Positions 1-9,444 of a stretch of 32,473 nt of DNA are shown here, piece after piece. This stretch comes from a bacterium. GTDB taxonomy: Bacteria > Vulcanimicrobiota > Xenobia > Xenobiales > Xenobiaceae. The translations under genes were made by a program, and so were the position numbers. Each line of letters opens with the position of its first letter. Within the stretch, counting starts at the first letter, position 1. The DNA lies in the NCBI GenBank assembly GCA_030535355.1, contig JAUNIO010000036.1:1-32473 (forward strand). The letters run 5' to 3'. The notes beneath the pieces were generated by a model. The model saw only the letters and a list, made by a program, of their open reading frames with translations. It did no database searches and was not told the DNA's origin.

Positions 1-3000
1 GCTGCGGGTTCAGCAACAGCTGCAGGTTCAGCAGTTGCTGCAGATGCTGCCTTTTTCTTGCCAGACTTCGATTTTTTCGGCTTCGCGGAAGCTTTGGATA
101 CTTCAGCCGGCTTCTCGGCAGCAGCCTTTTCGGCTAGTGCTTCGGTCCCTGCGGGTGTCTCGGAAACAGGCGCAGACTCAGGCTCAGCAGGAGCAGCTTC
201 AGGCTCGGTCACAGCGGCGGCTCTCTCAGCGGCTTTGGCGGCAGCCTGAGCTTTTTCTTTTTCTTCGCAGGCGGCCAACAGCTTGCTGACAGATTCAATT
301 CTTTCTTCGGCAGCTCCCAGTTCGCGATAACAGGTAAGCAGCTGGCGGCAAACCGAAGATTTTTCCATTCCCTGCTCCAGGCAGTTTTCAAAAGCTTGTG
401 CCGCAGCATCGAATTTGTGAATGCCCATATAAGCGATACCCAGCTGTTCAGCCAATTCCGGCACAAAGTTTGACTTTAGCGCTTTGCGCAGCTCTACGAT
501 AGCCAGCGAATGTTTGCCAACTTCGCAGTACGCTTTAGCTACCTGAACATGGCGCACGGGACTATCGGGCTGCGCTTTCTGCAGCTCTTTAAAGAAATTG
601 ACGTATTCAAGCGGTTTATCCTCGGGTTTGAAAATAAGCCGCACGCTGCGAAGAGAACGCTCATGCTCGGGTTCAGCCAGCAATTGATTAAACAGGTGTT
701 CTCTGGCTTCGTCGATGTCGCCATCACACAGTTTCATATCAGCCAAATCTAAGCGCAGATTCTCTATTTCGGTGAGCAGCTCCTGATCGCCGGAACGGTG
801 CTGAAGGACTTTTTCCAAGAGGGCAATCGCTTCATAAGGACGTCCCTGATTTTGGAGTTCGTGAGCCCAGGCAGTATGGCAGCGATCTAAATCGCTCTGA
901 GCCTGAGCATCGTCAGCTTCTTCTAAAACAGCGGCATACATTTCAGCTGCGTCCTTATACGCCCCTGAAGCTTCCACTTGGTTAGCTAAACTTACTTTAG
1001 CGCGAATAGTGCGCAATTTCAGTTCAGGATAAGCGGCGTCACAAGCGGACAGCTGACCCAAAACACCAAGCGCTTCGTTATAACGCTCTTGTTCACACAA
1101 CTGCGCGGCCCAATCGCTATAGACTTCCGCCAAGGCAGCTTTCTGGGCCTCATTATCAGCGAACTGGGCCAGACAGCGCTGAGCAACGCTTTCCGCAGCG
1201 GCATACTCTCCTTCGCGGCGCAGTTTATTAGTCCATTCCACATAAAGGCGCTGAATTTCTTGCTGGGCTTCGTCATTATCCAAGCCAGAGCTCTGAATTG
1301 TCTGAATAGCTTTTTCATAGTCACAGACATTTTCAAATTCAGAAGCCCAGGCTTTATAAATGCGCAGCAGCTCACCCGCCTTCTCCGCTGGGCTGACAGC
1401 GGAGCTATCGGTTTCATTAATAATGCCGACTGCAGCTTCAAAGTCTTTCCTGGCTTCTTCTGCGCGAGCCCATTCGCAGCGCAGACGCCAGACTTCAGCA
1501 GCAGCGGATTCTTCAGAGCCGCGCAGTTTATCCCAAATTTCAACAGCCAAAGCATAATCGCCATCTTGCTCGGCTTTCTTGGCCCACAGCTTCCTTAGGC
1601 GGGCGATCTCAGCATCTGCCTGCTCGCTGCCATAAACGCGGGTCTGCTCGGCAGCCTGGATAGCTTCAGCATAACTTCCCTCAGCTTCTGCAACAGCAGC
1701 CTGAGAGCTGTAAATGCGCTGCAGTTCATGCTGAACCTCTTTATCTACACTGGAACCCAGCATAGTTCCCATGATAGATACGGCTTGGGCAAAATCACCC
1801 TGTTCTTCGGCGGCAGCAGCCCAGGCCTTATGTATGCGCAGCAGCTCAGCATCAACTTCAGCATCAACGCCGCAGCCTCGCATTCTAGCCACTGTAGCTG
1901 CAGCCTGGTCAAAGCGGCCAGCTTCCTCAGCGGCTGCAGCCCAAGATTTGTGCAGGCGAAGTAGCTCGTTTTCAACTTCAGCATCCACTGTCCCGCCGCG
2001 CAGTTTAGCCAGCGTAGCCACAGCCTGTTCGAAGTTACCAGCTTCCTCGGCGGCCGCAGCCCACTGCTTGTGCAAGCGAAGCAGTTCGGCGTCTACCTCT
2101 CTATCATCAGTAAGGCCACGCATTCTAGTCACGGTTTCGATCGCCTGGGCAAAATCACCATCCGACTCAGCAGCCGCAGCCCAAAGTTTATACAGGCGCA
2201 GCAGCTCGCCGTTTACTTCCTGCTCGCCAGCCTGCGGCATGGCAGCCACAATAGCCACGGCATCAGCATATCTGCCATTGGCTTCAGCATCGGCTGCCCA
2301 CAGTTTGCGCAGACGCAGCAGTTCCTTATCGAGAGCATCTCGATCTATGCCCTCGGCGGCTTTGGCCTGCTCTAAAGTGGCCACAGCTGTAGCGAAATCG
2401 CCGTTCTGTGCCCACTGGTCTGCCAGCGCTGAGTATAAACGGGCAACTTCTGTCAGTCCCTGCGCATTGCCGGGATCGACTTCAAGCAAGCGCTGCATCG
2501 AACCGATGGCCTCGGCATAATCGCCATTGCGCTCAGCGCGCATAGCTTTACGGTAGAACCAGGAGAAGCGGCGCTTGCGCACCTCGCCGTAATTGGGTTC
2601 CTTTGCTTGGAATTCATCGAGGACCTGCAAAGCCTTGGCTTCATTGTCCTCTTCCTGCAAAGCGTCAATCCATTTAAAGTACAAATCGCGCTGCTTCGCC
2701 GTAAGGGCCACGCTCTGTCCCAGATTTTCCTGAAGGTTAGTCAGCAAAGCTATAGCCTCCGCATATTCGCGGTTGCTTTCCAGTTCAGCCGCCCAATCCA
2801 TAGCAATGCTGACGCGTTTTTCCGGCACAGCTGCAGACTGCGGCAGACGCTGAGCCATTCTATCGACCACCGCCAAAGCTTCGCGATAGCTATTAACTGC
2901 TTCAAATTCCGCAATCCAAGCTGAATAGAGCAGCTCAATATTCTGCTCCGCCAAAGATGAACCGTGCTCACTGGCCTGGAGCTGCTCGTAAACAGCAATA

Positions 3001-6000
3001 GCGCCTTCATAATCGCCCTGATTTTCCTTGGCCTGCGACCAGCGTCTATAAACTTCAACAATATATTTTTCGGTGTCAGCGCACTGGGGACAAGCTTCTT
3101 CCATGGCTTTGTAAACGCCAATCGCCGCTTCATAATCCTTACGGGCCAAAGTCTCCTCGGCCAGCTTTTGATATAAGCGCTGCATTTCGCTGGAGATATC
3201 CGCCTCTCCGGCAAAGTCCTGAGCGTATTCCCGGGCCGCCTTAATAGCCTCATCTGTACGGCCAGCTTCTTCTTCATAAGCGATCCAGCGCTGATAAACA
3301 GCCTTAAGCGCTTCTCGAGCCTGCGCATCTGAGCTATCGCTGTCGGATTGCGAAGCTTTCAGCACGGCCAGGGCCTCACCGTACTTGCCTTGATTCTGCA
3401 GCGCTTCAGCCTGCAACGCATACAGCCGCATAAGCTCGGCGTTCGCCTCCTCAGATTCCGGCTGTACTTCCAGCAGTTTACGCGTAACGCTGACTGCAGC
3501 ATCCAGCTGACCAGCACTAACTAAATCCTTAATCCAGTCGAAAGCGTATTCTGCAGTTCTTTGCGGAACGATTGGATGGCCCGGATAACACTTCTCAAAT
3601 TGCTGCAGGACAACCAGAGCTGACTCATATTCGTTCACATCGTGCAAAGACTTGGCCCAATCCAAATACAGGTCTATGAGCAAATCGCTGGCCTTTTCTG
3701 ACGGCTTAGCCTCCCTGAACTGGCTGCACAGCTCAATAGCCTTTTCATAGTCGCCTTCTTTGCGCTGGCTTTCAATCCATTGCACATACAAATTATCAAA
3801 TTCTTCATTAGCTTTGACGTTATCTTTGTCTTCTTCCAGATATTTAACGACAGTCTGAATAGCGCCCGCATAGTCTCCGGAAGCCGCCTGAGCACGGGCC
3901 CAGTCGCTGACGATGTCGCAAATAGCCAAGGGTTCGCATTCGGCTTTATCTAAGTGCAGCTCGCGCAGCTCCATCTGCAGCAAAATAGCGCTCTCATAGT
4001 CATTCTGTTCTTCCTTCTGGCGAGACCAAAGATTATAATAGCGCACAATGCTGTTTTCCGCGTCGGCAACGCTCAGATTGTCTTTAATCTGCTCCTGGCA
4101 GATTCTAATAGCCTCTGCATAGTTGCCTTCGGCTTCCGCCCGCTCTATGCGATTCTGATACAAGCGCTGAAGTTCACGGGCCACTGCGCCGTTGTCCTTC
4201 TGAATATCGCGCAGCTGATAAAGCACCCGCTGGGCAGCGTTAAGGTCGCCAGAGGCTTCGTTCTCAGAGACTTGTCCCAGAAGAATACTGCCAATATCCT
4301 CGGCAATTTTGGATTTATCCTCAGCAATTTCCTGAACAGCCAGCAACAGATCGACGGCTTTTTGAGTCTCCCCGCGCTGCAGATAAACAGCTGCCAGCTT
4401 GCGTCCCGTAACTTCGTCGAGCGACTGTTTGCAGGCCCGTTCCCACCAGGCGATAGCCTGATCGCGATCATCCTGCGCTAAGAAAATATCGCCCATCAGC
4501 TGCATAGCTCCGGGATGATTGGGACGCTCGGACAATATCTGATCCAGGCGTTTGCGCGCTCTGTCGTAACGCTCCATATCGATAAAGTCGCGCACCAAGT
4601 CCAAAACTTCATTGAGTTCTTCATCGCTGATTTCGGGTTTGGAGACCGTCTTAACTGCAGGCATCGCCGCCGCAGCTTCTTCCTGAGCCTGCGCCGCGCT
4701 GGCCTGGGCGGCCAAAAGTTCTTCATGCTCTTTCTGCAAACGCTCTTGCTCAGCGCGTTCTCTTTCAGCCTGTAGCTCGGCAACTTTTTGGCTTTCTAAA
4801 CGTATGCGCTCCACATTGCTCTTGGCCATTTCCTCATCAAACTGACCAACTAAGACCTTGTCTCCAGCTTCAGCCGCAAAACCGCGCCCGCGCCTGAAGT
4901 AAGACTCAGCGCGGTCAAAATCATGAGTGCCCACAAAGCTGCGTCCCGCATACAAATAAGCGGGGTAGTACGCGGGGTCGTCGGAGAGAATAGCCAAAAT
5001 TTGCTGCAGAGAATCTTCAGAGCGTCCCAGAGCAGCTGCCATCAAAGCTTCGCGGAAGCGCTCTTCAGAGTCGCTCTTATGCTCAGTGGGAACAGAGCGC
5101 TCAGCAGGAGCTTCCGTCGTGCGCTCAGCGACGGCTGAATGCACAGCGACAGGCTCCGCTTCTTCCTGAATCTGCTCTTCTTCAGTATCTTCCTCTGCTT
5201 CAAAGAGAGCTGCAGCCTGAGCAGGCAATTCAGCGGCGAATGCCGCTGCGTGTTCATGGATATCGGGTTCGGTATCCTTCTTAAGACTGATAGGAGTTTC
5301 TGCGGTTTCGCTCTCCGCTGCGCGTTCTCCGAATAAGATCTCTAAGCGTTCGCTGGCTTCAGCGTTATCAGGTTCCAAAGCCAGCACTTTGGAATACGAC
5401 TTTTTGGCGTCTTCGGTGTGCCCCAGTTTGTACTGCAGACGGGCCGCATTGATAACGAATTCTAAATTGTCCGGTTCCAGAAGCATCAAGCGCTGGTACT
5501 GGTCCATAGCTTCGGAATAGTCTTGACGCATCAAAGCGATTTGCGCTAAGCTGACACGCGGCTCCAAGCTTTCCGGATAACGGCGCAGGACCGCCTGGGC
5601 CATTTCTAAGCCCTGGCTGACCTGACCGCTTTGCGCCAAAACCACAGCGTAGCGGCAGCGCAAGGTCAAATTGTCGCTGTTGACTTTCTCCGCTCTTTCG
5701 AACTGTTCCAGCGCCAAATCCAATTTTTCCATAGCCACATACGATTCAGCCAGTTCGATATAGGCTTCAACATAATGCGGATCGGAAGAGACAGCCTGTT
5801 TAAAGAAGTCAATAGCGACGTTGGGGTTGTTGCGGTGGTGGAAGTAAATTAAGCCCATCTGATATAGGGCTTTAGCATGGTCAGGCTGCAGAGCAAACAC
5901 CCTTTGGAAAGATTCATAGGCATTCTGAATATCCTTGGTTTCCATATAAGACAAACCGATTTTGTAAGTAGTATTTACAATTTCGGCATCTTCCAAAGGC

Positions 6001-7379
6001 AAAGTAAGTATGTGCTTTAAAGCAGCTATAGCTTTGGTGTGCTCACCGGCTTGATCGTAAACCGAGGCCAAAGCGTAATAAACAGAAATATCTTTGGGAT
6101 TGATATTGGCGGCTACGCGCAGCTCGTCGGTAGCTTCCCTGAGCTGCCCAGCTCCCGCATAAGCTTTGCCTAAGCTGGTGTGATACTGGGAATCGTTGTA
6201 CTTTAATTCAACGGCTTTGGAAAAGGCCGCAATGGCGTCGCCATACCTTTTAAGTTCCAGGAGAACACTGCCCAAATTGTAATAACAAAAGCTGTCGCGG
6301 GGATTGAGTTTCAGCGCTGAGCTATAAGCGTCAATAGCACCGTTGAGGTCCCCTAAATTCTGACGCGCTTTCGCCAAATTGAAATAAGCTTCGTAATCAC
6401 CGGGGTCGAGTTCCAACGCTCTTTTGATCGCGGCTGCCGCTTTGTTCCAGTCGCCCATCTGAGTAGAGATCAGCCCTAGCCCAGTCCAGGCCTCGGTGTA
6501 GTTATCCTTGAGCTGCACAGCTTTTTCGTACATTTTCATCGCCAAGTCGGGGCGATACATGTTGCGGCAGCAGGTGGCTAAATTCAAATAACCTTCAGCG
6601 TTATTTGGTTCCAGTGTAACGACTTGCTGGAACTGTTTCATAGCGAATTTCGGTTCATTGGCGCGCAGATAGGCATGTCCCAGAGCCGAAGCGTACTTCA
6701 CTTCTTTAGGTTTAATCTTCTGGGCTTGATTATACTGCTGCAGCGCATTGTTCAGCTGGCCTTCTTTTTCATAGACAGTTCCGAGTCTATAGTGAACTGC
6801 ATCAGAACTATTATTAATATCTACCGCCTTACGGAGATACATAATAGCCTGGCTGTTTTGATTTAAATTCGCGTAAATGTTGCCGGCTTCTTCGTAAGGT
6901 TCGTAAAGGCGAGGGTTAGCGTCGATAGCTTTATTAAGGGTGCGCAGGGCTACTTCAGGACGCCCCATCATGCGCTGCGCTATGCCGAGCTGATAATAAG
7001 CGTAACCATCTTTAGGGTTAACAGAAATAGGCCGTTCAAAGGCCTGCATGGTCGCCTGCAGACGGGCTTTATAAAAGCTTTGCGTGAGCGGATCGCTAAA
7101 GATGTTAATGACGTGAGGATCGGCATCAAGAGCGCGCTGCCAGAAATTAAGCGCTGCTTTAAGCTCAGCATTGCAGGCATAAATAAATCCCAAATGCAGC
7201 AAGGCCCGCGCGTGCTGGGGGTTGAGTTTGACCGCAGCGTCATAAGCTTTAACGGCCTGTCCATTATTGCCTAACTCTTCATTGGCCATACCCAAACCGA
7301 AAAAAGCGTCCGGATCGTTGGGATGGAACTTCACCATGTTTTGGTATCTCTGCAAATTAGAGACGGTTATCTCTGCCAT
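1..7379 (-). CDS. Giant tetratricopeptide-repeat protein (C-terminus beyond window)
   Basis: One uninterrupted minus-strand frame of 2459 codons is open to the left edge, so the stop is outside the window. The ATG at 7379 is chosen because AGGA lies about 10 nt upstream; the ATG at 7389 is in another frame. No signal peptide or membrane segment is visible, so it is probably cytoplasmic. Residues about 5-690 hold roughly 19 canonical 34-residue TPRs (LG..Y....A...Y..AL.L.P). Residues about 685-775 are an Ala/Glu-rich linker, and about 845-900 a charged coiled-coil-like stretch. From about 920 to 2300 come longer TPR-like units of 40-45 residues with the pattern L.RLY..WA.....GDY..AI, Trp sitting where canonical TPRs carry Leu7. 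The visible tail is Ala/Glu/Lys-rich. TPRs are protein-interaction scaffolds; the partner and function are unknown. Confidence 0.93.
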   Translation of the reverse strand, partial: MAEITVSNLQRYQNMVKFHPNDPDAFFGLGMANEELGNNGQAVKAYDAAVKLNPQHARALLHLGFIYACNAELKAALNFWQRALDADPHVINIFSDPLTQSFYKARLQATMQAFERPISVNPKDGYAYYQLGIAQRMMGRPEVALRTLNKAIDANPRLYEPYEEAGNIYANLNQNSQAIMYLRKAVDINNSSDAVHYRLGTVYEKEGQLNNALQQYNQAQKIKPKEVKYASALGHAYLRANEPKFAMKQFQQVVTLEPNNAEGYLNLATCCRNMYRPDLAMKMYEKAVQLKDNYTEAWTGLGLISTQMGDWNKAAAAIKRALELDPGDYEAYFNLAKARQNLGDLNGAIDAYSSALKLNPRDSFCYYNLGSVLLELKRYGDAIAAFSKAVELKYNDSQYHTSLGKAYAGAGQLREATDELRVAANINPKDISVYYALASVYDQAGEHTKAIAALKHILTLPLEDAEIVNTTYKIGLSYMETKDIQNAYESFQRVFALQPDHAKALYQMGLIYFHHRNNPNVAIDFFKQAVSSDPHYVEAYIELAESYVAMEKLDLALEQFERAEKVNSDNLTLRCRYAVVLAQSGQVSQGLEMAQAVLRRYPESLEPRVSLAQIALMRQDYSEAMDQYQRLMLLEPDNLEFVINAARLQYKLGHTEDAKKSYSKVLALEPDNAEASERLEILFGERAAESETAETPISLKKDTEPDIHEHAAAFAAELPAQAAALFEAEEDTEEEQIQEEAEPVAVHSAVAERTTEAPAERSVPTEHKSDSEERFREALMAAALGRSEDSLQQILAILSDDPAYYPAYLYAGRSFVGTHDFDRAESYFRRGRGFAAEAGDKVLVGQFDEEMAKSNVERIRLESQKVAELQAERERAEQERLQKEHEELLAAQASAAQAQEEAAAAMPAVKTVSKPEISDEELNEVLDLVRDFIDMERYDRARKRLDQILSERPNHPGAMQLMGDIFLAQDDRDQAIAWWERACKQSLDEVTGRKLAAVYLQRGETQKAVDLLLAVQEIAEDKSKIAEDIGSILLGQVSENEASGDLNAAQRVLYQLRDIQKDNGAVARELQRLYQNRIERAEAEGNYAEAIRICQEQIKDNLSVADAENSIVRYYNLWSRQKEEQNDYESAILLQMELRELHLDKAECEPLAICDIVSDWARAQAASGDYAGAIQTVVKYLEEDKDNVKANEEFDNLYVQWIESQRKEGDYEKAIELCSQFREAKPSEKASDLLIDLYLDWAKSLHDVNEYESALVVLQQFEKCYPGHPIVPQRTAEYAFDWIKDLVSAGQLDAAVSVTRKLLEVQPESEEANAELMRLYALQAEALQNQGKYGEALAVLKASQSDSDSSDAQAREALKAVYQRWIAYEEEAGRTDEAIKAAREYAQDFAGEADISSEMQRLYQKLAEETLARKDYEAAIGVYKAMEEACPQCADTEKYIVEVYRRWSQAKENQGDYEGAIAVYEQLQASEHGSSLAEQNIELLYSAWIAEFEAVNSYREALAVVDRMAQRLPQSAAVPEKRVSIAMDWAAELESNREYAEAIALLTNLQENLGQSVALTAKQRDLYFKWIDALQEEDNEAKALQVLDEFQAKEPNYGEVRKRRFSWFYRKAMRAERNGDYAEAIGSMQRLLEVDPGNAQGLTEVARLYSALADQWAQNGDFATAVATLEQAKAAEGIDRDALDKELLRLRKLWAADAEANGRYADAVAIVAAMPQAGEQEVNGELLRLYKLWAAAAESDGDFAQAIETVTRMRGLTDDREVDAELLRLHKQWAAAAEEAGNFEQAVATLAKLRGGTVDAEVENELLRLHKSWAAAAEEAGRFDQAAATVARMRGCGVDAEVDAELLRIHKAWAAAAEEQGDFAQAVSIMGTMLGSSVDKEVQHELQRIYSSQAAVAEAEGSYAEAIQAAEQTRVYGSEQADAEIARLRKLWAKKAEQDGDYALAVEIWDKLRGSEESAAAEVWRLRCEWARAEEARKDFEAAVGIINETDSSAVSPAEKAGELLRIYKAWASEFENVCDYEKAIQTIQSSGLDNDEAQQEIQRLYVEWTNKLRREGEYAAAESVAQRCLAQFADNEAQKAALAEVYSDWAAQLCEQERYNEALGVLGQLSACDAAYPELKLRTIRAKVSLANQVEASGAYKDAAEMYAAVLEEADDAQAQSDLDRCHTAWAHELQNQGRPYEAIALLEKVLQHRSGDQELLTEIENLRLDLADMKLCDGDIDEAREHLFNQLLAEPEHERSLRSVRLIFKPEDKPLEYVNFFKELQKAQPDSPVRHVQVAKAYCEVGKHSLAIVELRKALKSNFVPELAEQLGIAYMGIHKFDAAAQAFENCLEQGMEKSSVCRQLLTCYRELGAAEERIESVSKLLAACEEKEKAQAAAKAAERAAAVTEPEAAPAEPESAPVSETPAGTEALAEKAAAEKPAEVSKASAKPKKSKSGKKKAASAATAEPAAVAEPA
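1600..2400 (-). repeat. 120-bp tandem repeat array inside the giant TPR gene
   Basis: The plus-strand segment resembling GCAGCCCA(n)TTGTGCAGGCG recurs with its anchor at 1699, 1819, 1939, 2059 and 2179, an exact 120-bp period; the next anchor is at 2296, 117 bp on. Each unit encodes 40 residues of the form ELLRLHK.WAAAAEE.G.F.QAVAT...RG..VD. Units starting near 1939 and 2059 are the most alike. The other Trp-TPR units in this gene vary in length (40-45 residues) and are more diverged. This suggests recent tandem duplication of a TPR-like unit. Confidence 0.85.
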
Positions 7380-7765
7380 TGTCGACCATTCCTCGCGTTA
7401 TACAAACATAGCGGAAGCTGATACGCACTGTCCGCACATTCCATATATTATTCATAGCCCAGCTCTGCTCTAAAGATATTCGCCTTACAGCATACGTCAT
7501 GGCATACGCCACGACATACGACATACGGCATACGGCATACGTCTCAAGACATTTGCCTAAAGACTGAGCAAGAAAACTGAACAATAGAATAATTATAAAC
7601 ATTTATGTTTCTTAAATTGCGATTCTCTTCCTTCCCAGTTGCCGCCACAGAGATAGGGAAAGCTTAAAACAAAGAGAAAATGTTACAAAAAGACAATGTT
7701 ACTGCATTAGCCTATGTCGTTAACGTATGTTTTTTTGTTCAGATTTTTACCAAGGAGACGTACCA
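7380..7765. other. Divergent intergenic region between the giant TPR gene and the GNAT gene
   Basis: This 386-bp region separates two divergent genes, so it should hold promoters for both. It contains the CATACG array (7490-7541). A TATAAT hexamer on the minus strand at 7597-7592 is a possible -10 for the TPR gene, but no good -35 is visible. ATGTCGTTAAC at 7714-7724 is an exact inverted match to an 11-mer at 11079-11089 upstream of the PfkB kinase. I see no RNA gene and no convincing small ORF. Confidence 0.6.
7490..7541 (+). repeat. Iteron-like array of six [A/G]CATACG repeats
   Basis: Six copies of GCATACG or ACATACG begin at 7490, 7502, 7514, 7521, 7528 and 7535. The first three are spaced 12 bp apart and the last four lie head to tail at 7 bp. 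An inverted copy (CGTATGT) is at 7724-7730. The array is about 110 bp upstream of the giant TPR start codon, so it lies in its leader or promoter. It could be a regulator-binding array or a slippage-prone simple repeat. Confidence 0.8.
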
Positions 7766-8299
7766 GTGATCGTCAGCGAACACCTCTGCTTATGGCCTAT
7801 AGAACGCCAAGACCTAACCAAAAACTATACTTGGGCCAATGACTTAGAGCTAACCCGACTGGCAGGAGCTACCCCTTTGCCGCGCTCTTCTCAGGACGTA
7901 GAGCAGTGGTTTCGCAATTTAAATCTCAACCCCGAACAGCATATATTCGCCATTAAGACTCACGAAGGCGCTTATATGGGCAACATTGAGTTTCGCGGCT
8001 TAGACCTGCGCTGCGGCTGCGCGGAAATAGGCATAATTATAGGCGAGCGCCAGTTTTGGGGACAGGGATATGGGACAGAAGCAATCCGCTCTATGTGCCG
8101 TTTTGGTTTTGGAGAATTGCGCCTGCACCGCCTCTACGCTACTACTCTTTCCAACAATCCCCGCGCCGCTCATTTATTTGAAAAATGCGGTTTCATCCGC
8201 GAAGGAACTCAGCGCCAAGCCTATTTTCAGAACGGACAGTATCTAGACATTATGATTTGGGGACTGCTGGAAAACGAATACCACAGCTTAGCTCGCTGA
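7766..8299 (+). CDS. GNAT family N-acetyltransferase, RimJ/RimL-like
   Basis: Predicted acetyl-CoA-dependent N-acetyltransferase of 177 residues. The fold is recognisable from the acetyl-CoA pyrophosphate-binding loop GQGYGT (residues 99-104) after a beta strand (AEIGIIIGERQFW), then LRLHRLYATTLSNNPRAAHLFEKCGF, split here by feature: the LHRLYATT strand at 120-127 and the NPRA..LFEKCGF helix at 131-143. Those features match the Acetyltransf_3 group (RimJ/RimL, SpeG). An ATG at 7727 is in frame, but the GTG at 7766 is preferred because AAGGAG (7752-7757) lies 8 nt upstream and family members start near this point. The gene stands alone, divergent from the giant TPR gene. The substrate (ribosomal protein N-terminus, polyamine or small molecule) cannot be read from the sequence. 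Confidence 0.9.
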   Translation: MIVSEHLCLWPIERQDLTKNYTWANDLELTRLAGATPLPRSSQDVEQWFRNLNLNPEQHIFAIKTHEGAYMGNIEFRGLDLRCGCAEIGIIIGERQFWGQGYGTEAIRSMCRFGFGELRLHRLYATTLSNNPRAAHLFEKCGFIREGTQRQAYFQNGQYLDIMIWGLLENEYHSLAR

Positions 8300-8331
8300 T
8301 CAGCGCTTTCACCGCTTTATAACAGCTTTCA

Positions 8332-8358
8332 CGGTGACCATCCCTCACCGCCGGTTTT
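8332..8358 (+). terminator. Possible weak terminator after the GNAT gene
   Basis: CGGTGA (8332-8337) pairs with TCACCG (8345-8350) across a 7-nt loop. A short T-run (TTTT at 8355-8358) follows four bases later. The short stem and offset T-run make this weak. Confidence 0.35.
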
Positions 8359-8416
8359 ATTTCAGCGAAATAGAACGTTATTTTAAGCCCCATACAAATG
8401 AATGCAAGGAGACAGT

Positions 8417-9442
8417 ATGCGACCAGTTATCTGGTGTGGCGACCACGCCGAACTTATAGATCAAACCGCCCTGCCTACAAAAGAAGATTGGCTCACTTGC
8501 CGCACTCCCGATGAGATGGCAGACGCTATCTTCACGATGAAAGTCCGGGGAGCACCTGCCATCGGAATCTCTGCCGCCTACGGTATAGCGCTGGCAGCCC
8601 TGCGCTGTTCTGACCGCAGCCTGACAGGTTTGCAGCGCGAATTATCGCGGGCGCACCAGATAATTCAGAGCACCCGTCCCACCGCCGTCAACCTCTTTTG
8701 GGCCTTGCAAGAGATGCGCAAAATTTGGGAAAATGCTGAAAGTGCAGACGGCCTGACCCAGCAGTTAATTGACCGCGCCTGCGCTATCGCCCGCGAAGAT
8801 GAAGAGATGTGCCGGGCGATGGGGCGGCACGGAGCCGAATTGGTCCCCCCACAAGCTAAGATTCTAACCCACTGCAACGCCGGTGCCTTAGCCACTGGGG
8901 ATTATGGCACCGCTTTAGGCGTCATACGCGCGGCTCACGAGCAGGGCAAATTGGACATGGTGTGGGTCGATGAAACTCGGCCATTTTTGCAGGGAGCCCG
9001 CCTAACCGCCTGGGAATTAATGCAGGATAGAATACCCTGCCGTCTGATATGCGACAATATGGCCGGTTTTCTGATGAAACAGGGACGCATAGATCTGGCT
9101 GTCACCGGCGCGGACCGCATAACTGCCAACGGTCACGTCGCCAACAAGATCGGCACCTACACGGTGGCGACATTGTGTAAAGTGCATAATATACCGTTTT
9201 ACGTAGCCGCTCCCTATTCTACCATAGACCCGAAACTGCACGACGGCAACGACATAGTTATCGAAGAGCGCCATCCCGATGAACTGACGACACTGGCGGG
9301 AAAACGCATAGCCCCTGAGGGAGTTTCCGTCTATAATCCGGCTTTCGACGTCACACCGCCAGAACTGATCACAGCTATTATCACCGAACGCGGCGTGTTC
9401 CGTCCTCCCTACGCTCAGACTTTGGCGCAAGCGTTTAATTAA
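8417..9442 (+). CDS. mtnA: S-methyl-5-thioribose-1-phosphate isomerase
   Basis: Isomerises 5-methylthioribose-1-phosphate to the ribulose form in methionine salvage; relatives act on ribose-1,5-bisphosphate or deoxy analogues. The 341-residue product has the usual family length and the core motifs: KVRGAPAIG (42-50), THCNAGALATGDYGTALG (151-168) with the catalytic-type Cys153, WVDETRP (183-189) and TGADRITANG (230-239) with the catalytic-type Asp233, then GTYTVA. An in-frame ATG at 8402 exists, but the ATG at 8417 has AAGGAG (8406-8411) 5 nt upstream and begins at the normal family N-terminus. holA starts 2 nt after the stop, so the two are probably cotranscribed. No other mtn genes are in the window, so its role could be general 5'-deoxynucleoside salvage. 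Confidence 0.95.
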   Translation: MRPVIWCGDHAELIDQTALPTKEDWLTCRTPDEMADAIFTMKVRGAPAIGISAAYGIALAALRCSDRSLTGLQRELSRAHQIIQSTRPTAVNLFWALQEMRKIWENAESADGLTQQLIDRACAIAREDEEMCRAMGRHGAELVPPQAKILTHCNAGALATGDYGTALGVIRAAHEQGKLDMVWVDETRPFLQGARLTAWELMQDRIPCRLICDNMAGFLMKQGRIDLAVTGADRITANGHVANKIGTYTVATLCKVHNIPFYVAAPYSTIDPKLHDGNDIVIEERHPDELTTLAGKRIAPEGVSVYNPAFDVTPPELITAIITERGVFRPPYAQTLAQAFN

Positions 9443-9444
9443 AC

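Noticed and set aside
1771-2520. Plus-strand open frame of 249 codons opposite the TPR array
   Set aside because: It is antisense to a strongly supported TPR coding frame, and its Ser/Ala-rich repeats simply mirror the 120-bp repeats.
7357-7602. Minus-strand frame of 81 codons over the giant TPR start
   Set aside because: It uses the ATG at 7389, which is out of frame with the TPR gene; its sequence is a translation of the CATACG repeats with no family features.
9017-9430. Minus-strand frame of 137 codons within mtnA
   Set aside because: It is antisense to a well-conserved enzyme gene and has no ribosome site or recognisable domain.
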